Source: Streptomyces zinciresistens K42 (GTDB taxonomy: Bacteria > Actinomycetota > Actinomycetes > Streptomycetales > Streptomycetaceae). Taken from it: 62,464 nt of DNA. Shown piece by piece: positions 34,640 through 46,830 of this stretch. Positions within the stretch are counted from its first letter, which is position 1, and every line of letters begins with the position of its first letter. Position numbers and translations under genes: made by a program. The DNA lies in assembly GCF_000225525.1 (NCBI RefSeq), contig NZ_AGBF01000025.1, forward strand, positions 1 to 62,464, in the 5' to 3' direction. Below the pieces are notes generated by a model, which saw nothing but the letters and a program-made list of their open reading frames with translations, did no database searches and was not told the origin of the DNA.

Positions 34640-34653
34640 TGGGAGCGCTCCCA
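34640..34653. promoter_or_regulatory. perfect CebR box without an evident target
   Basis: TGGGAGCGCTCCCA is the exact 14-bp palindrome recognised by CebR, the LacI-type cellobiose repressor of Streptomyces. The 661-base gap 34199-34859 holds this box, the GH92 operators and hairpins, and no gene I can support. The nearest starts are GH92 gene B (442 bases away, minus) and nothing on the plus side. Confidence 0.7.
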
Positions 34654-34803
34654 CCCCCTCGGCGAGGAAGATAGCGTGCTCCGGGGCGGATGTGAACGGC
34701 GGGCGCGCCCAGGTGCGCGGTTCTTCGCCGCAGGATGCGCTCCGCCCCGGGAACAGCTCACGGGCGTTCATGGTCACCCGCGCGCCTTCCGCCCCGCCGG
34801 GCG

Positions 34804-34848
34804 CGAGCGCTCCGCCCTCTGCGCGAGGTGCAGAGGGCGGAGCGCTCG
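34804..34848 (-). terminator. terminator after acnA
   Basis: Perfect 19-bp stem (CGAGCGCTCCGCCCTCTGC and its complement) with a 7-base loop, 12 bases past the aconitase stop. Confidence 0.92.
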
Positions 34849-34859
34849 TTCACATCGGC

Positions 34860-39289
<4,430 letters not shown>

Positions 39290-39310
39290 CCGGCCGGGAG
39301 GACGGACCCG

Positions 39311-39360
39311 CCGAGGGGCCGGCGCGACACCGCGGGGTGTCGCGCCGGCCCCTCGGTTTT
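39311..39360 (+). terminator. terminator after argG
   Basis: Perfect 21-bp stem (39311-39331 with 39336-39356), GCGG loop, then TTTT: a textbook intrinsic terminator 21 bases after the stop. Confidence 0.95.
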
Positions 39361-39429
39361 CGACGTGCCATCAGTTCGCGGACTCGGGGTAAGCGGGGAA
39401 CACGTACTCGACTCCGAAGGGAGAGCACC

Positions 39430-39630
39430 GTGCCTCTCACGTTCCGCAAGAGCTTCCGGATCCTTCCGGGCGTACGGCTGAACATCAACCGGCGCTCCTG
39501 GTCCATCACCACGGGCGGCGGCAAGAACGGTCCCCGCTACACGCACAGCAGCACCGGACGTCGTACGACATCGATGGATTTGCCCGGACCTTTCGGCTGG
39601 CGTCGGACTCGTTCCGGCAAGCGGCGTTGA
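39430..39630 (+). CDS. DUF4236 small protein
   Basis: A 66-residue, strongly basic protein beginning GTG with the DUF4236 pattern MPLTFRKSFRILPGVRLNIN, followed by WSITTGGG and GRRTTSMDLPG. The family (the start FRKSFKI-PGVRLN and an SxxGxRxTxSLPGTG-like end) is widespread, often encoded near phage or stress genes, and has no known function. AAGGGAGAG lies upstream of the GTG. It is too short for most ORF cut-offs but the match to family form is clear. It stands alone between the argG terminator and the MurA fusion. Confidence 0.8.
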   Translation: MPLTFRKSFRILPGVRLNINRRSWSITTGGGKNGPRYTHSSTGRRTTSMDLPGPFGWRRTRSGKRR

Positions 39631-39667
39631 TGCCCCGTCACCCGAATGGACCCCCCTGGGAGGTGCC

Positions 39668-39683
39668 ATCTCATATCTGAGAT
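39668..39683 (+). promoter_or_regulatory. inverted repeat before murA-like gene
   Basis: ATCTCA-TATC-TGAGAT (perfect 6-base arms) lies 13 bases before the start codon, overlapping any ribosome site. The encoded protein has its own XRE DNA-binding domain, so self-binding is possible. Confidence 0.5.
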
Positions 39684-39695
39684 AGCCTCAGCCTC

Positions 39696-41225
39696 ATGGC
39701 AGACGACTACCTCGTACGTATCGGCAAGCTCATCCGTGACGCCCGGCAACACCGCGGCTGGACACAGACGCAGCTTGCCGAGGCGCTCGGCACCTCCCAG
39801 AGCGCCGTCAATCGCATCGAGCGCGGCAACCAGAACATCAGCCTTGAGATGATCGCCCGAATCGGTGAAGCCCTCGACAGCGAGATCGTGTCGCTGGGGT
39901 ACGCCGGGCCGATGCATCTGCGGGTCGTCGGCGGGCGTCGGCTGTCCGGCGCCATCGACGTGAAGACGAGCAAGAACGCCTGTGTCGCCCTGCTGTGCGC
40001 CTCTCTGCTCAACAAGGGGCGCACGGTTCTGCGCCGGGTCGCCCGCATCGAAGAGGTCTACCGCCTGCTGGAGGTCCTCAACTCCATCGGCGTGCGCACC
40101 CGTTGGGTCAACGACGGCGTCGACCTGGAGATCGTGCCGCCGGCCCGGCTGGACATGGCGGCGATCGACGCGGAGGCCGCCGTGCGCACCCGCTCGATCA
40201 TCATGTTCCTCGGCCCGCTGCTGCACCGCGAGGCCCACTTCAAACTGCCCTACGCCGGCGGCTGCGACCTCGGCACGCGGACCATCGAGCCGCACATGAT
40301 CGCGCTGCGCCGCTTCGGACTCGACGTCGCGGCGACCGAGGGGCAGTACCACGCGGTGGTGGACCGGGGCGTACGGCCGGACCGCCCGATCGTGCTGACC
40401 GAGCGCGGCGACACCGTGACCGAGAACGCGCTGCTGGCCGCCGCGCGCCACGACGGCGTCACCGTCATCCGCAACGCGTCCTCCAACTACATGGTGCAGG
40501 ACCTGTGCTTCTTCCTCGAGGCGCTCGGTGTGCGGGTCGAGGGCATCGGGACGACGACGCTCACGGTGCACGGCGTGCCGGCCATCGACGTGGACGTCGA
40601 CTACTCCCCCTCCGAGGACCCGGTCGAGGCGATGAGCCTGCTGGCCGCCGCCGTGGTGACGGAGTCGGAGCTGACGGTGCGCCGGGTGCCGATCGAGTTC
40701 CTGGAGATCGAGCTGGCGGTCCTGGAGGAGATGGGCCTCGACCACGACCGCACCCCGGAGTACTTCGCGGACAACGGCCGTACGCGGCTGGTGGATCTGA
40801 CGGTCCGCCCCTCCAAGCTGGAGGCGCCGATCGACAAGATCCACCCGATGCCGTTCCCCGGCCTGAACATCGACAACGTGCCGTTCTTCGCCGCGATCGC
40901 GGCCGTCGCGTCGGGCAAGACCCTGATCCACGACTGGGTCTACGACAACCGCGCGATCTATCTGACCGACCTCAACCGCCTCGGCGGCAGGCTCCAGTTG
41001 CTGGACCCGCACCGCGTCCTGGTCGAGGGCCCGACCCGCTGGCGCGCCGCCGAGATGATGTGCCCGCCGGCCCTGCGCCCCGCGGTGGTCGTCCTCCTGG
41101 CGATGATGGCGGCGGACGGCACGTCGGTCCTGCGCAACGTGTACGTCATCAACCGGGGGTACGAGGACCTCGCGGAGCGGCTGAACTCGATCGGAGCGCA
41201 GATCGAGATCTTCCGGGACATTTGA
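39696..41225 (+). CDS. murA2: XRE helix-turn-helix fused to UDP-GlcNAc 1-carboxyvinyltransferase (MurA2 type)
   Basis: A 509-residue fusion. Residues 5-62 form an XRE/Cro helix-turn-helix (WTQTQLAEALGTSQSAVNRI). Residues about 75-505 form an EPSP-synthase fold of the MurA type, which transfers enolpyruvate from PEP to UDP-GlcNAc in the first committed step of peptidoglycan synthesis. The residue aligned with the PEP-binding, fosfomycin-sensitive cysteine is kept as Cys190 in AGGCDLGTRTIEPH, though the usual following PVDLH is changed to IEPH. The paralogue may be a wall-synthesis enzyme that also binds DNA, or one with altered substrate. S. coelicolor has the same fusion next to aconitase (recalled). 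Confidence 0.85.
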   Translation: MADDYLVRIGKLIRDARQHRGWTQTQLAEALGTSQSAVNRIERGNQNISLEMIARIGEALDSEIVSLGYAGPMHLRVVGGRRLSGAIDVKTSKNACVALLCASLLNKGRTVLRRVARIEEVYRLLEVLNSIGVRTRWVNDGVDLEIVPPARLDMAAIDAEAAVRTRSIIMFLGPLLHREAHFKLPYAGGCDLGTRTIEPHMIALRRFGLDVAATEGQYHAVVDRGVRPDRPIVLTERGDTVTENALLAAARHDGVTVIRNASSNYMVQDLCFFLEALGVRVEGIGTTTLTVHGVPAIDVDVDYSPSEDPVEAMSLLAAAVVTESELTVRRVPIEFLEIELAVLEEMGLDHDRTPEYFADNGRTRLVDLTVRPSKLEAPIDKIHPMPFPGLNIDNVPFFAAIAAVASGKTLIHDWVYDNRAIYLTDLNRLGGRLQLLDPHRVLVEGPTRWRAAEMMCPPALRPAVVVLLAMMAADGTSVLRNVYVINRGYEDLAERLNSIGAQIEIFRDI

Positions 41226-41237
41226 TATGAGGATGCC

Positions 41238-41286
41238 GCCGCACCCCGTCTGATCTGCTACTTAGCGGGTCAGGGCGGGGTGCGGC
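41238..41286 (+). terminator. terminator after murA2
   Basis: Perfect 11-bp outer stem (GCCGCACCCCG and its complement) with a 27-base inner region, 13 bases after the stop. The 258 bases beyond it (41287-41544) hold only a 60-codon minus-strand frame (41322-41504) that I do not recognise. Confidence 0.8.
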
Positions 41287-41544
41287 CGCCGATCCGGCCA
41301 CGAGCCTCCAGCAGCAGCGGGTTAAGCCCCTTGGCCCGCCGTCCCGTTCGACATTCTCACCCCGCGCCTCAGTGACCAGCGGGTAGGCAGATCACGGTGG
41401 AGGCCGCAGTGCACGAAATCCGAGGAGACGTTGTCGCCCAGAGTGATGCGTGTGCAGCAGTCCCAACCTTCGGTGTCGGTCGTTTGCGAGGCTTCGCCGA
41501 TCAAGGACTCGCCCGATCCTCGATCACTCCTCGGCGGTCAGCCC

Positions 41545-42135
41545 TCACAGTGGACCGGAGGCCAGGACTCTGGTGGCGAAGTTCGCCAGCTGTGCCCGCA
41601 TTCTTTCCCGCGGAATGTGCCCTTCTCCGGCCAGGTGCTCGACGAGGTCGGCTCGTGTGGCGGCGAGCAGGGCGTGGGCGGTGAAATCGCAGTCGGTCAG
41701 GCCCGGGATCTGCTCCAGTACCGCGCGGAGCAGGCTGTGCCACCGCTCGTAGTGCTCCGCCTGGTACGGACTGTTGCCCCCGCCTTCCTCCAAGGCCAGC
41801 GCGAGGCGCCGGTTGTCGAGTTTGAAGCACAGGACGGCATCGAGCAGGGCGGGTACGCGATCCCGCGGCGGGGCCGTGGGCCCCAGGGGCGGTGGGCCGG
41901 TCTCGACGGCTTGTCTGATCGGTTCGAGCCGTGCGGCGTACAGAGCGCGGAGCAGCCCGGCGCGGTCGCCGAAGGCCCGGAAGAGCGTGCCCTTGCCGAC
42001 GCCGGCCGCTGCCGCCACGTCGGCCATGGTGACGTCCTCGGGACTCTCGCGGCGAGCGAAGAGCGCATCGGCGGCCGTGAGCACGGCCTCCCGGTTGCGG
42101 ACGGCGTCCTTGCGAGACGACTGGCGTTCGGGCAT
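41545..42135 (-). CDS. TetR-family transcriptional regulator
   Basis: A 196-residue repressor from the ATG of MPERQSSRKDAVRNRE, with GGAAGG just upstream; the longer frame is non-coding. The helix-turn-helix is DVTMADVAAAAGVGKGTLFR followed by AFGDRAGLLRALY (residues about 35-65). The C-terminal ligand domain resembles the TetR_C_33 type as remembered, with FKLDNRRLALALEEGGG. It is divergent from the NTF2/NmrA pair and probably represses it and itself through the repeats in the 86-base gap. Confidence 0.88.
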   Translation of the reverse strand: MPERQSSRKDAVRNREAVLTAADALFARRESPEDVTMADVAAAAGVGKGTLFRAFGDRAGLLRALYAARLEPIRQAVETGPPPLGPTAPPRDRVPALLDAVLCFKLDNRRLALALEEGGGNSPYQAEHYERWHSLLRAVLEQIPGLTDCDFTAHALLAATRADLVEHLAGEGHIPRERMRAQLANFATRVLASGPL

Positions 42136-42156
42136 GCCGGTCCTTCCACTTGAAAA

Positions 42157-42198
42157 ACGGACCCGTAGTCCATATCGTCGATACGGACCCAGGGTCCG
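42157..42198. promoter_or_regulatory. operator cluster, TetR/NTF2 divergent promoter
   Basis: Three elements: ACGGACCC at 42157-42164 with a near-complement, TATCG-T-CGATA at 42173-42183, and the perfect CGGACCC-A-GGGTCCG at 42184-42198. The ACGGACCC word recurs 26 bp apart. Confidence 0.6.
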
Positions 42199-42221
42199 GA
42201 TTCTACGACTGGAGGATACCC

Positions 42222-42650
42222 ATGCCCGAACCGACTTCACCCGCCGAGGACGTCTACCGCCACGGCCTGCGGCTCATGCTGGACAAGGACATTCCCGCCT
42301 GGGTGGATCTGTGGGCCGAGAACGGCGTCATGGAGTTCCCCTTCGCCCCCGACGGCTGGCCCAGGCGCCTGGAGAACCGGGAGGCCGTCGCCGCGTATAT
42401 GCGCCACTACCCGGACCACATCGACCTGCAAGAGTTCCCCGAGCTGCGAGTTCACCAGACCACCGACCCCGAGACCATCGTGGTCGAGATGCGCGGCATC
42501 GGCCGCCTGGTGGAGACCGGGCGCCCCTTCGACATGACCTACATCGCCGTCGTCACGGTCCGGAACGGGCACTTCACGTCCTATCGCGACTACTGGAACC
42601 CACTTCAACTCCTAGAACCGGGCGCCGACTTCACCGGGAGCAGCCGTTGA
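42222..42650 (+). CDS. SnoaL/NTF2-like protein
   Basis: A 142-residue protein of the NTF2-like/SnoaL superfamily, small cone-shaped proteins that act as isomerases, cyclases or ligand binders. It starts at the ATG after CTGGAGG (spacing 6). Family features are the first helix DVYRHGLRLMLDKDIPAWVD, then LWAENGVMEFPFAPDG, and the C-terminal FTSYRDYWNPLQLLE. The stop overlaps the next start (TTGA), so translation is coupled to the NmrA-like gene. The pair plus divergent TetR looks like an inducible detoxification or modification cassette. Confidence 0.82.
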   Translation: MPEPTSPAEDVYRHGLRLMLDKDIPAWVDLWAENGVMEFPFAPDGWPRRLENREAVAAYMRHYPDHIDLQEFPELRVHQTTDPETIVVEMRGIGRLVETGRPFDMTYIAVVTVRNGHFTSYRDYWNPLQLLEPGADFTGSSR

Positions 42651-43495
42651 CCACCACCGGCACCACTCTGGTCATCGGTGCCACCGGCACCACCGGAAGC
42701 CGCACCGCCGCACAGCTGACGGCCGCGGGGCACCGCGTCAAAGCCGCCAGCCGCCGGGCCACCCCGGTCGCCGGCGCCGAGCCGGCCCCCTTCGACTGGT
42801 ACGACCCCGCCACCCACGCGGCCGCCCTCGACGGCGTCGACCGCGTCTACCTCATACCGCCCCTGGGCGACTCCGACCCCGCAGCGACCATGCTGCCGTT
42901 CCTCCATCAAGCCCGCACCGCCGGCGTGCACCGCGCGGTGCTGCTGAGCTCCTCGGCCATCCCCGAGGGCGGCCCGGCGGTGGGAACGGTGCACCAGGCC
43001 CTGCCCGATCTCTTCACGCAGTGGGCGGTACTGCGGCCCTCGTGGTTCATGCAGAACTTCACCGGCACGCACGCGCACGCTCGCAGCATCCGGAACGAGG
43101 GCATCATCTGGACCGCCACTGCGAGCGGTCGGGTCGGCTTCGTCGACGCCGCTGACATCGCGGCCGTCGCCGTGCGCGCTCTGACCGACGAGCAAGCCCC
43201 CAACACCGATCTCGTCCTCACCGGACCCGAGGCACTCAGCCACGACGACGTCGCCGCGGTCATCACCGAGGCCACCGGTCGGCCCGTGGTCCACCGCCGT
43301 CTGTCCTACGAGCAGATGCGCGACCGCCTCACGACGCAGGTGCCGGTGGAGTTCGCCGCCATGCTGGCCGGCATGGACCGTGCCATCGCCGAAGGCGTGG
43401 AGGACCGCATCACCGACACCGTCCAGCGCCTCACCGGTCGGCCCCCGCGCACCTTCCGAGCCCTCCTTGAGAGGGAGACGCGATCCAGCGGATGA
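42647..43495 (+). CDS. NmrA-like NAD(P)-binding oxidoreductase
   Basis: A 282-residue atypical short-chain dehydrogenase of the NmrA/HSCARG type, starting at TTG 42647 inside the previous stop. The dinucleotide motif is VIGATGTTGSRTAAQL (residues 8-23). The body has the family's WAVLRPSWFMQNF and GRVGFVDAADIAAVAVRAL. Members either bind NADP as redox sensors or reduce quinone-like substrates; the usual catalytic Tyr is not evident, so enzymatic activity is uncertain. Last gene of the cassette; the decayed region follows. Confidence 0.87.
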   Translation: MTTTGTTLVIGATGTTGSRTAAQLTAAGHRVKAASRRATPVAGAEPAPFDWYDPATHAAALDGVDRVYLIPPLGDSDPAATMLPFLHQARTAGVHRAVLLSSSAIPEGGPAVGTVHQALPDLFTQWAVLRPSWFMQNFTGTHAHARSIRNEGIIWTATASGRVGFVDAADIAAVAVRALTDEQAPNTDLVLTGPEALSHDDVAAVITEATGRPVVHRRLSYEQMRDRLTTQVPVEFAAMLAGMDRAIAEGVEDRITDTVQRLTGRPPRTFRALLERETRSSG

Positions 43496-44105
43496 TGTCC
43501 GGGGCGATCAGCAGTTCCGTTTGAGACCCCTGCGACGTCACGTCTGTGGCCAACGCCCTCCTCGCCAGAGCAGGTGGCAGAGCACCGGCAGCATCGCGAT
43601 CCGGCCGCCTCCGCCCCGGACGACAACGGCCGCGGCCTCGGCGAACACCTCCAGCAGCCGCCCGGCCGTCTCCTGCCGCCAGCAGCGAGGATGGCCGTAG
43701 CCCCACAGCCAGCGCAGGTTCGCCGGTAGAACGGGGCTGATCACACCCACTCGCCTGACCTCGCCGTTTCGGTTGGGAACGGCGGGGTTAGCTCTGTCTG
43801 CGGGGAGGCCGCGTCGAAGGTCTGCGGCGTAGACGTGGCGATGCTGCCGGGGTAGAGCTGGGCGCCTCCCTGACCGATCGATCACACGGTGAACGTGGGA
43901 ACCATCCGCGGTCGCCCTCCTGTTGGACAGCCGGTTCAGCGGTGGGCAGGTCCGTTGCCGATTGAGGACCGTGGGATGGGGCGGAGGCCCCGTAGTAGTC
44001 GCGGGCGTGACGACCTGCCGTGGGGGCCGTGAGAGACGGCCGCAGGGCGAAGGAGGCCAGCAAGTCAGCAGTCGATGCTGCTGGCACATCGGGAGGTTTT
44101 CGCTG
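43496..44105 (+). mobile_element. decayed region with probable group II intron 5' RNA part
   Basis: No intact gene is seen. From about 43960 to 44105 the sequence (GGATGGGGCGGAGGCCCCGT, GACGACC, GGGGGCCGTGAGAGACGGCC, CGAAGGAGG) looks like the structured 5' RNA of a bacterial group II intron and leads straight into the reverse transcriptase relic. The minus-strand frame across 43538-43760 has coding-like composition (LRWLWGYGHPRCWRQETAGR) and may be a gene fragment I cannot name. Confidence 0.45.
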
Positions 44106-44534
44106 GTGAATACCGACGAACTGGAGCACGCCGTATACATGGCGGAGCGACGGGTACTGAATATCCAGACCAAGCTGCACCGTTGAGCCCGTGATGATTC
44201 CCATCGCAGGTTCGACGACCTCTACAACCTCGTTGCCGATCCCGGCTTCCTTTTGGCGGCCTGGGATCGGTTGAGGGGTAACAAGGGTGCCCGCACGGCT
44301 GGAGTGGACGGGCGCACGGCCCGTTCCGTTGAAGCCGGGCAGGGCGTCGGGGATTTTCTCGACGGACTGCGGTCGCAGTTGAGGCACCGCAGTTTTCGCC
44401 CGCTACCGGTGCGGGAACGGATGATCCCGAAGACGGGCGGGAAGCTCCGCCGCCTGGGGATCGCGACCATCACCGACCGGGTGGTCCAGGAATCCTTGAA
44501 AAACAGTCGGCTCGAAGCTACTGCTCCTCGCTGA
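44106..44534 (+). pseudogene. group II intron reverse transcriptase/maturase, N-terminal relic
   Basis: Starting at GTG 44106, the frame gives NTDELEHAVYMAERRVLNIQ, hits an in-frame TGA at 44184 where the family has Trp, and resumes in the same frame with FDDLYNLVADPGFLLAAWDR, then KGARTAGVDGRTARSVEAGQ and RMIPKTGGKLRRLGIATITD. These are the N-terminal and finger motifs of LtrA-type maturases. After RVVQESL the homology stops and the frame ends 11 codons later, so about three quarters of the enzyme, including the YADD active site, is gone. Hence a nonsense mutation plus a large 3' truncation. The 150 bases beyond (44535-44684) show no intron 3' end. Confidence 0.85.
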
Positions 44535-44684
44535 AGATCTGGCAACGCCCTGATCAGGGGCATGTCTTCACTGCTCAGGCATCGAGTGCACGGCTTTGAG
44601 GAGAAAGTCTTTATGTGCCACTTCTGTGTCAGGAGAACCGAGAAACCTTAACGTCAAGAGCTGCATCGTCTCGTATCGCAAGCG

Positions 44685-44936
44685 TTACGGAACTGACGTC
44701 GTCGGCCGGTCCAAGGGGACGGGAGTTGCCGAGGCAGTTGTGGAAGCCTGACCGTCCTGGCGCTCCGTAGGATCTGCCCCCACATTACGGTCCGCGTCAC
44801 TTCGGGACGGGGTGGTGGACGGTCGGACGTCAGACTGGGAATCGCTACCATTTACGCCGAGTCCGATGGCCAGCGCACAAGTGACAAGCACGGTCACGGC
44901 TGCTCCAATCACGAGCTGAATTCGCGCTCGCGACAT
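44685..44936 (-). CDS. small single-pass membrane or secreted hypothetical protein
   Basis: An 83-residue protein with an N-terminal hydrophobic segment (IQLVIGAAVTVLVTCALAIG, residues 6-25) after a short basic start, then a Ser/Thr/Asp-rich, probably disordered tail. It would be anchored with the tail outside, or secreted. A stop codon lies in frame 16 codons before the ATG, and no other start intervenes. GC is lower than that of its neighbours, which agrees with an acquired or decaying segment. No family recognised; it may not be expressed. Confidence 0.5.
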   Translation of the reverse strand: MSRARIQLVIGAAVTVLVTCALAIGLGVNGSDSQSDVRPSTTPSRSDADRNVGADPTERQDGQASTTASATPVPLDRPTTSVP

Positions 44937-45080
44937 CTTTGAAGGTTGCGCAACTTTTTTCGTCTGCGCGGTGTCATCCGCCTCCGAAAGGTGCGACTAC
45001 GAGCGCGCTACCGGTAGTTCGCCCAACCCGGCGGTAGCGGGGTTGACGCACGCAGGTCGACACTCGGCGGCTGGACCTGA

Positions 45081-45195
45081 TGCGGACCGACCCCGCGCCG
45101 GCACCGCACGAGGGCGGGGTGCTGGTCATCGACGACTGCGGGAACCGCGAGGGACGACACGGCCACCGCTCACGCGGGCAGCGGCCGGGGAGGCC
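45081..45195 (+). pseudogene. IS701-family transposase fragment
   Basis: The plus strand reads DPAPAPHEGGVLVIDDCGNR and then, after a frame change near 45150, DDTATAHAG. This matches the block around the first catalytic Asp of IS701-type transposases (VLVIDDSGDRKDG..TAHVG). Only about 40 codons remain and they are frameshifted. The 44937-45826 stretch otherwise holds GC-rich sequence with no intact gene. Confidence 0.55.
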
Positions 45196-45320
45196 GGGTA
45201 AGTGCGTTGCGGCAAAGGGAGTCCCTGTTCGATGAGCAGGGGCTTCTTCGTGTGCGGGGCATGATCGCGGAGGGATGGGGCAGGCAGCGGACGGCTTGTT
45301 GCGGGTCGAGGAGGGCGCGA

Positions 45321-45402
45321 TGCCGTCGACGCGCTGCGCCGCGCCCCGCATCGACAGGGCGTCCACACCCTCCTCGTCCACGATCCGCCCACGGCTCGTG
45401 CG
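45321..45402 (-). pseudogene. TetR-family regulator fragment
   Basis: The minus strand reads RGRIVDEEGVDALSMRGAAQ, the typical first helices of a TetR DNA-binding domain (A.RIVDEEGVDALSMR.LA). The recognition helix and ligand domain are missing. It lies next to the transposase scrap. Confidence 0.5.
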
Positions 45403-45741
45403 CACCGCTGCCGGTCCCGGCGTGTCCTGAATGGGCCCGTGGGCGAAGCCCCGCCCCGAAGCCGCCCGGCGCGGCGTTCCCTGTTCGTACAGCCGCTTCG
45501 GAGAGGGTGGCCGGGGCGGTCCGTGCCGGCCCGGCGGCCGGGAAGGCATCGGGCTGCTGAGCGGTCACGGGCCCGCCCACCTCCCGCAACCCCGTCACGG
45601 CCGCGGCGCCGGGTCCGCCGTACGGAGCGCCCGTCCGGCCGGCCCGCGCCGTGCCGCACCCGCCCCGGCGGGGCATGCGCGGCACGGCCGTCCCCGGTGC
45701 CGCGGCAGTCAGCCCCCGCCGGTCGCGTATTGGAACACCTC

Positions 45742-45790
45742 TTGACACCTCTGATTCAAGCCACCTACGTTAAAGACTAGTCGTCTAGAC
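45742..45790 (+). promoter_or_regulatory. promoter and operator of the 46-54 kb operon
   Basis: TTGACA (45742-45747) and TACGTT (45766-45771) are 18 bp apart, a sigma70/HrdB-like promoter. Immediately after the -10 lies GACTAGTCGTCTAGAC (45775-45790), an imperfect palindrome with CTAG at each end, well placed to block transcription. The first ATG is 36 bases further on. The operon's own GntR regulator is the natural candidate to bind it. Confidence 0.6.
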
Positions 45791-45826
45791 ATTTTATTCC
45801 TGTCGGGGTCCCCCACGGAGGTGACG

Positions 45827-46789
45827 ATGAACTCGCAGACACCGCAGCTGAAGGAAGCCCGCTACGAGCTGGTCGAGGTGCCGGAGCCCATGGGACCGGT
45901 CGCGGTCACCGTGGACCGGCGCAAAGTGCTCGACTACGCCTTCAGCGAGGACGATTTCGGGGCCTGGTACTTCGGGAGGTCGCCGTTCGGCGGCCCGGTG
46001 GGCCACCCCCTGGTCCTCGCCAACGACCTGCTGTTCCTCTTCTACGAGAACTACGACGGCAACACCGCCCAGGGCCTGCACACGCACGAGCACCTGACCT
46101 TCCACTCCCCCGTGGAGGTGGGCGAGACGGTCACCGTCTCGGGCGGCTACACGGAGAAGTACGAGCGCCGCGGCCAGGGCTATGTCGTCCTGGAGGCGGA
46201 GGCCCGCGGCGCCGACGGACGGCTGCTGGTGCGGCACGTCGGCAAGGAGATCATGCGGACGGTCGCCGGTGAGGTCACCGGGCAGAACCGTACGGCGGGC
46301 CAGACCCGCTCCCGCACGGTGGCCGGCACCTGCGACCCGGCCCTGCCGCCCCTGGAGCGGGCCCGGCTCGACGCGCCCGAGCGGTCCGCGCTGCCCCGGC
46401 GCACCACGTCCTTCACCCAGGACCAGATGTCCGTCTTCTCCTGGGCCGGGCGCGGCTACGCCAATGTGCACACCCACCAGGAGAAGGCCGCCGCCGCGGG
46501 CCTCGACCGCACGATCGTCCAGGCCCAGCAGCAGACCGGACTCATCGTCGCGAACCTCGTCGACGTCTTCGGCAAGTCGTTCTTCACCTCCGGCGAGGTG
46601 GACCTCCGGTTCGTCTCACCGGCCTTCGTGAACGACGAGCTGACCACCGGCGGTGCCGTCGTCGGCGCCGAGGGCGACCGCCTGCTCCTGGAGGTCTGGG
46701 TCGACAAGGCCGACGGCACTCGCACGGCGCTCGGCTGGGCCTCGGCACGCGTCGACGACGATCCGGAGCGCCCCGCCCGCCTGATCTGA
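45827..46789 (+). CDS. MaoC-like double hot-dog protein 1
   Basis: A 320-residue protein with two hot-dog domains, as in FAS1/MaoC-type hydratases: the N-terminal one about residues 25-150 (ending GGYTEKYERRGQGYVVLEAE), the C-terminal one about 190-310. It starts at the ATG with GGAGG 5 bases upstream. The catalytic D-x4-H and HG motifs of (R)-specific enoyl-CoA hydratases are altered: the site reads GYANVHTHQEKA (213-217 is NVHTH, no upstream Asp) and VQAQQQTG replaces xxHGLxxxG. It may hydrate an unusual acyl-CoA or only bind one. First gene of a seven-gene operon; a paralogue is two genes downstream. Confidence 0.82.
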   Translation: MNSQTPQLKEARYELVEVPEPMGPVAVTVDRRKVLDYAFSEDDFGAWYFGRSPFGGPVGHPLVLANDLLFLFYENYDGNTAQGLHTHEHLTFHSPVEVGETVTVSGGYTEKYERRGQGYVVLEAEARGADGRLLVRHVGKEIMRTVAGEVTGQNRTAGQTRSRTVAGTCDPALPPLERARLDAPERSALPRRTTSFTQDQMSVFSWAGRGYANVHTHQEKAAAAGLDRTIVQAQQQTGLIVANLVDVFGKSFFTSGEVDLRFVSPAFVNDELTTGGAVVGAEGDRLLLEVWVDKADGTRTALGWASARVDDDPERPARLI

Positions 46790-46830
46790 CCCCTCCGCCC
46801 ACCGTCCTGAGATCGACAACGGAGTCATCC

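Noticed and set aside
41322..41504. 60-codon minus-strand frame after murA2
   Set aside because: TTG start without ribosome site; no family recognised. It is mentioned only in the entry for the gap.
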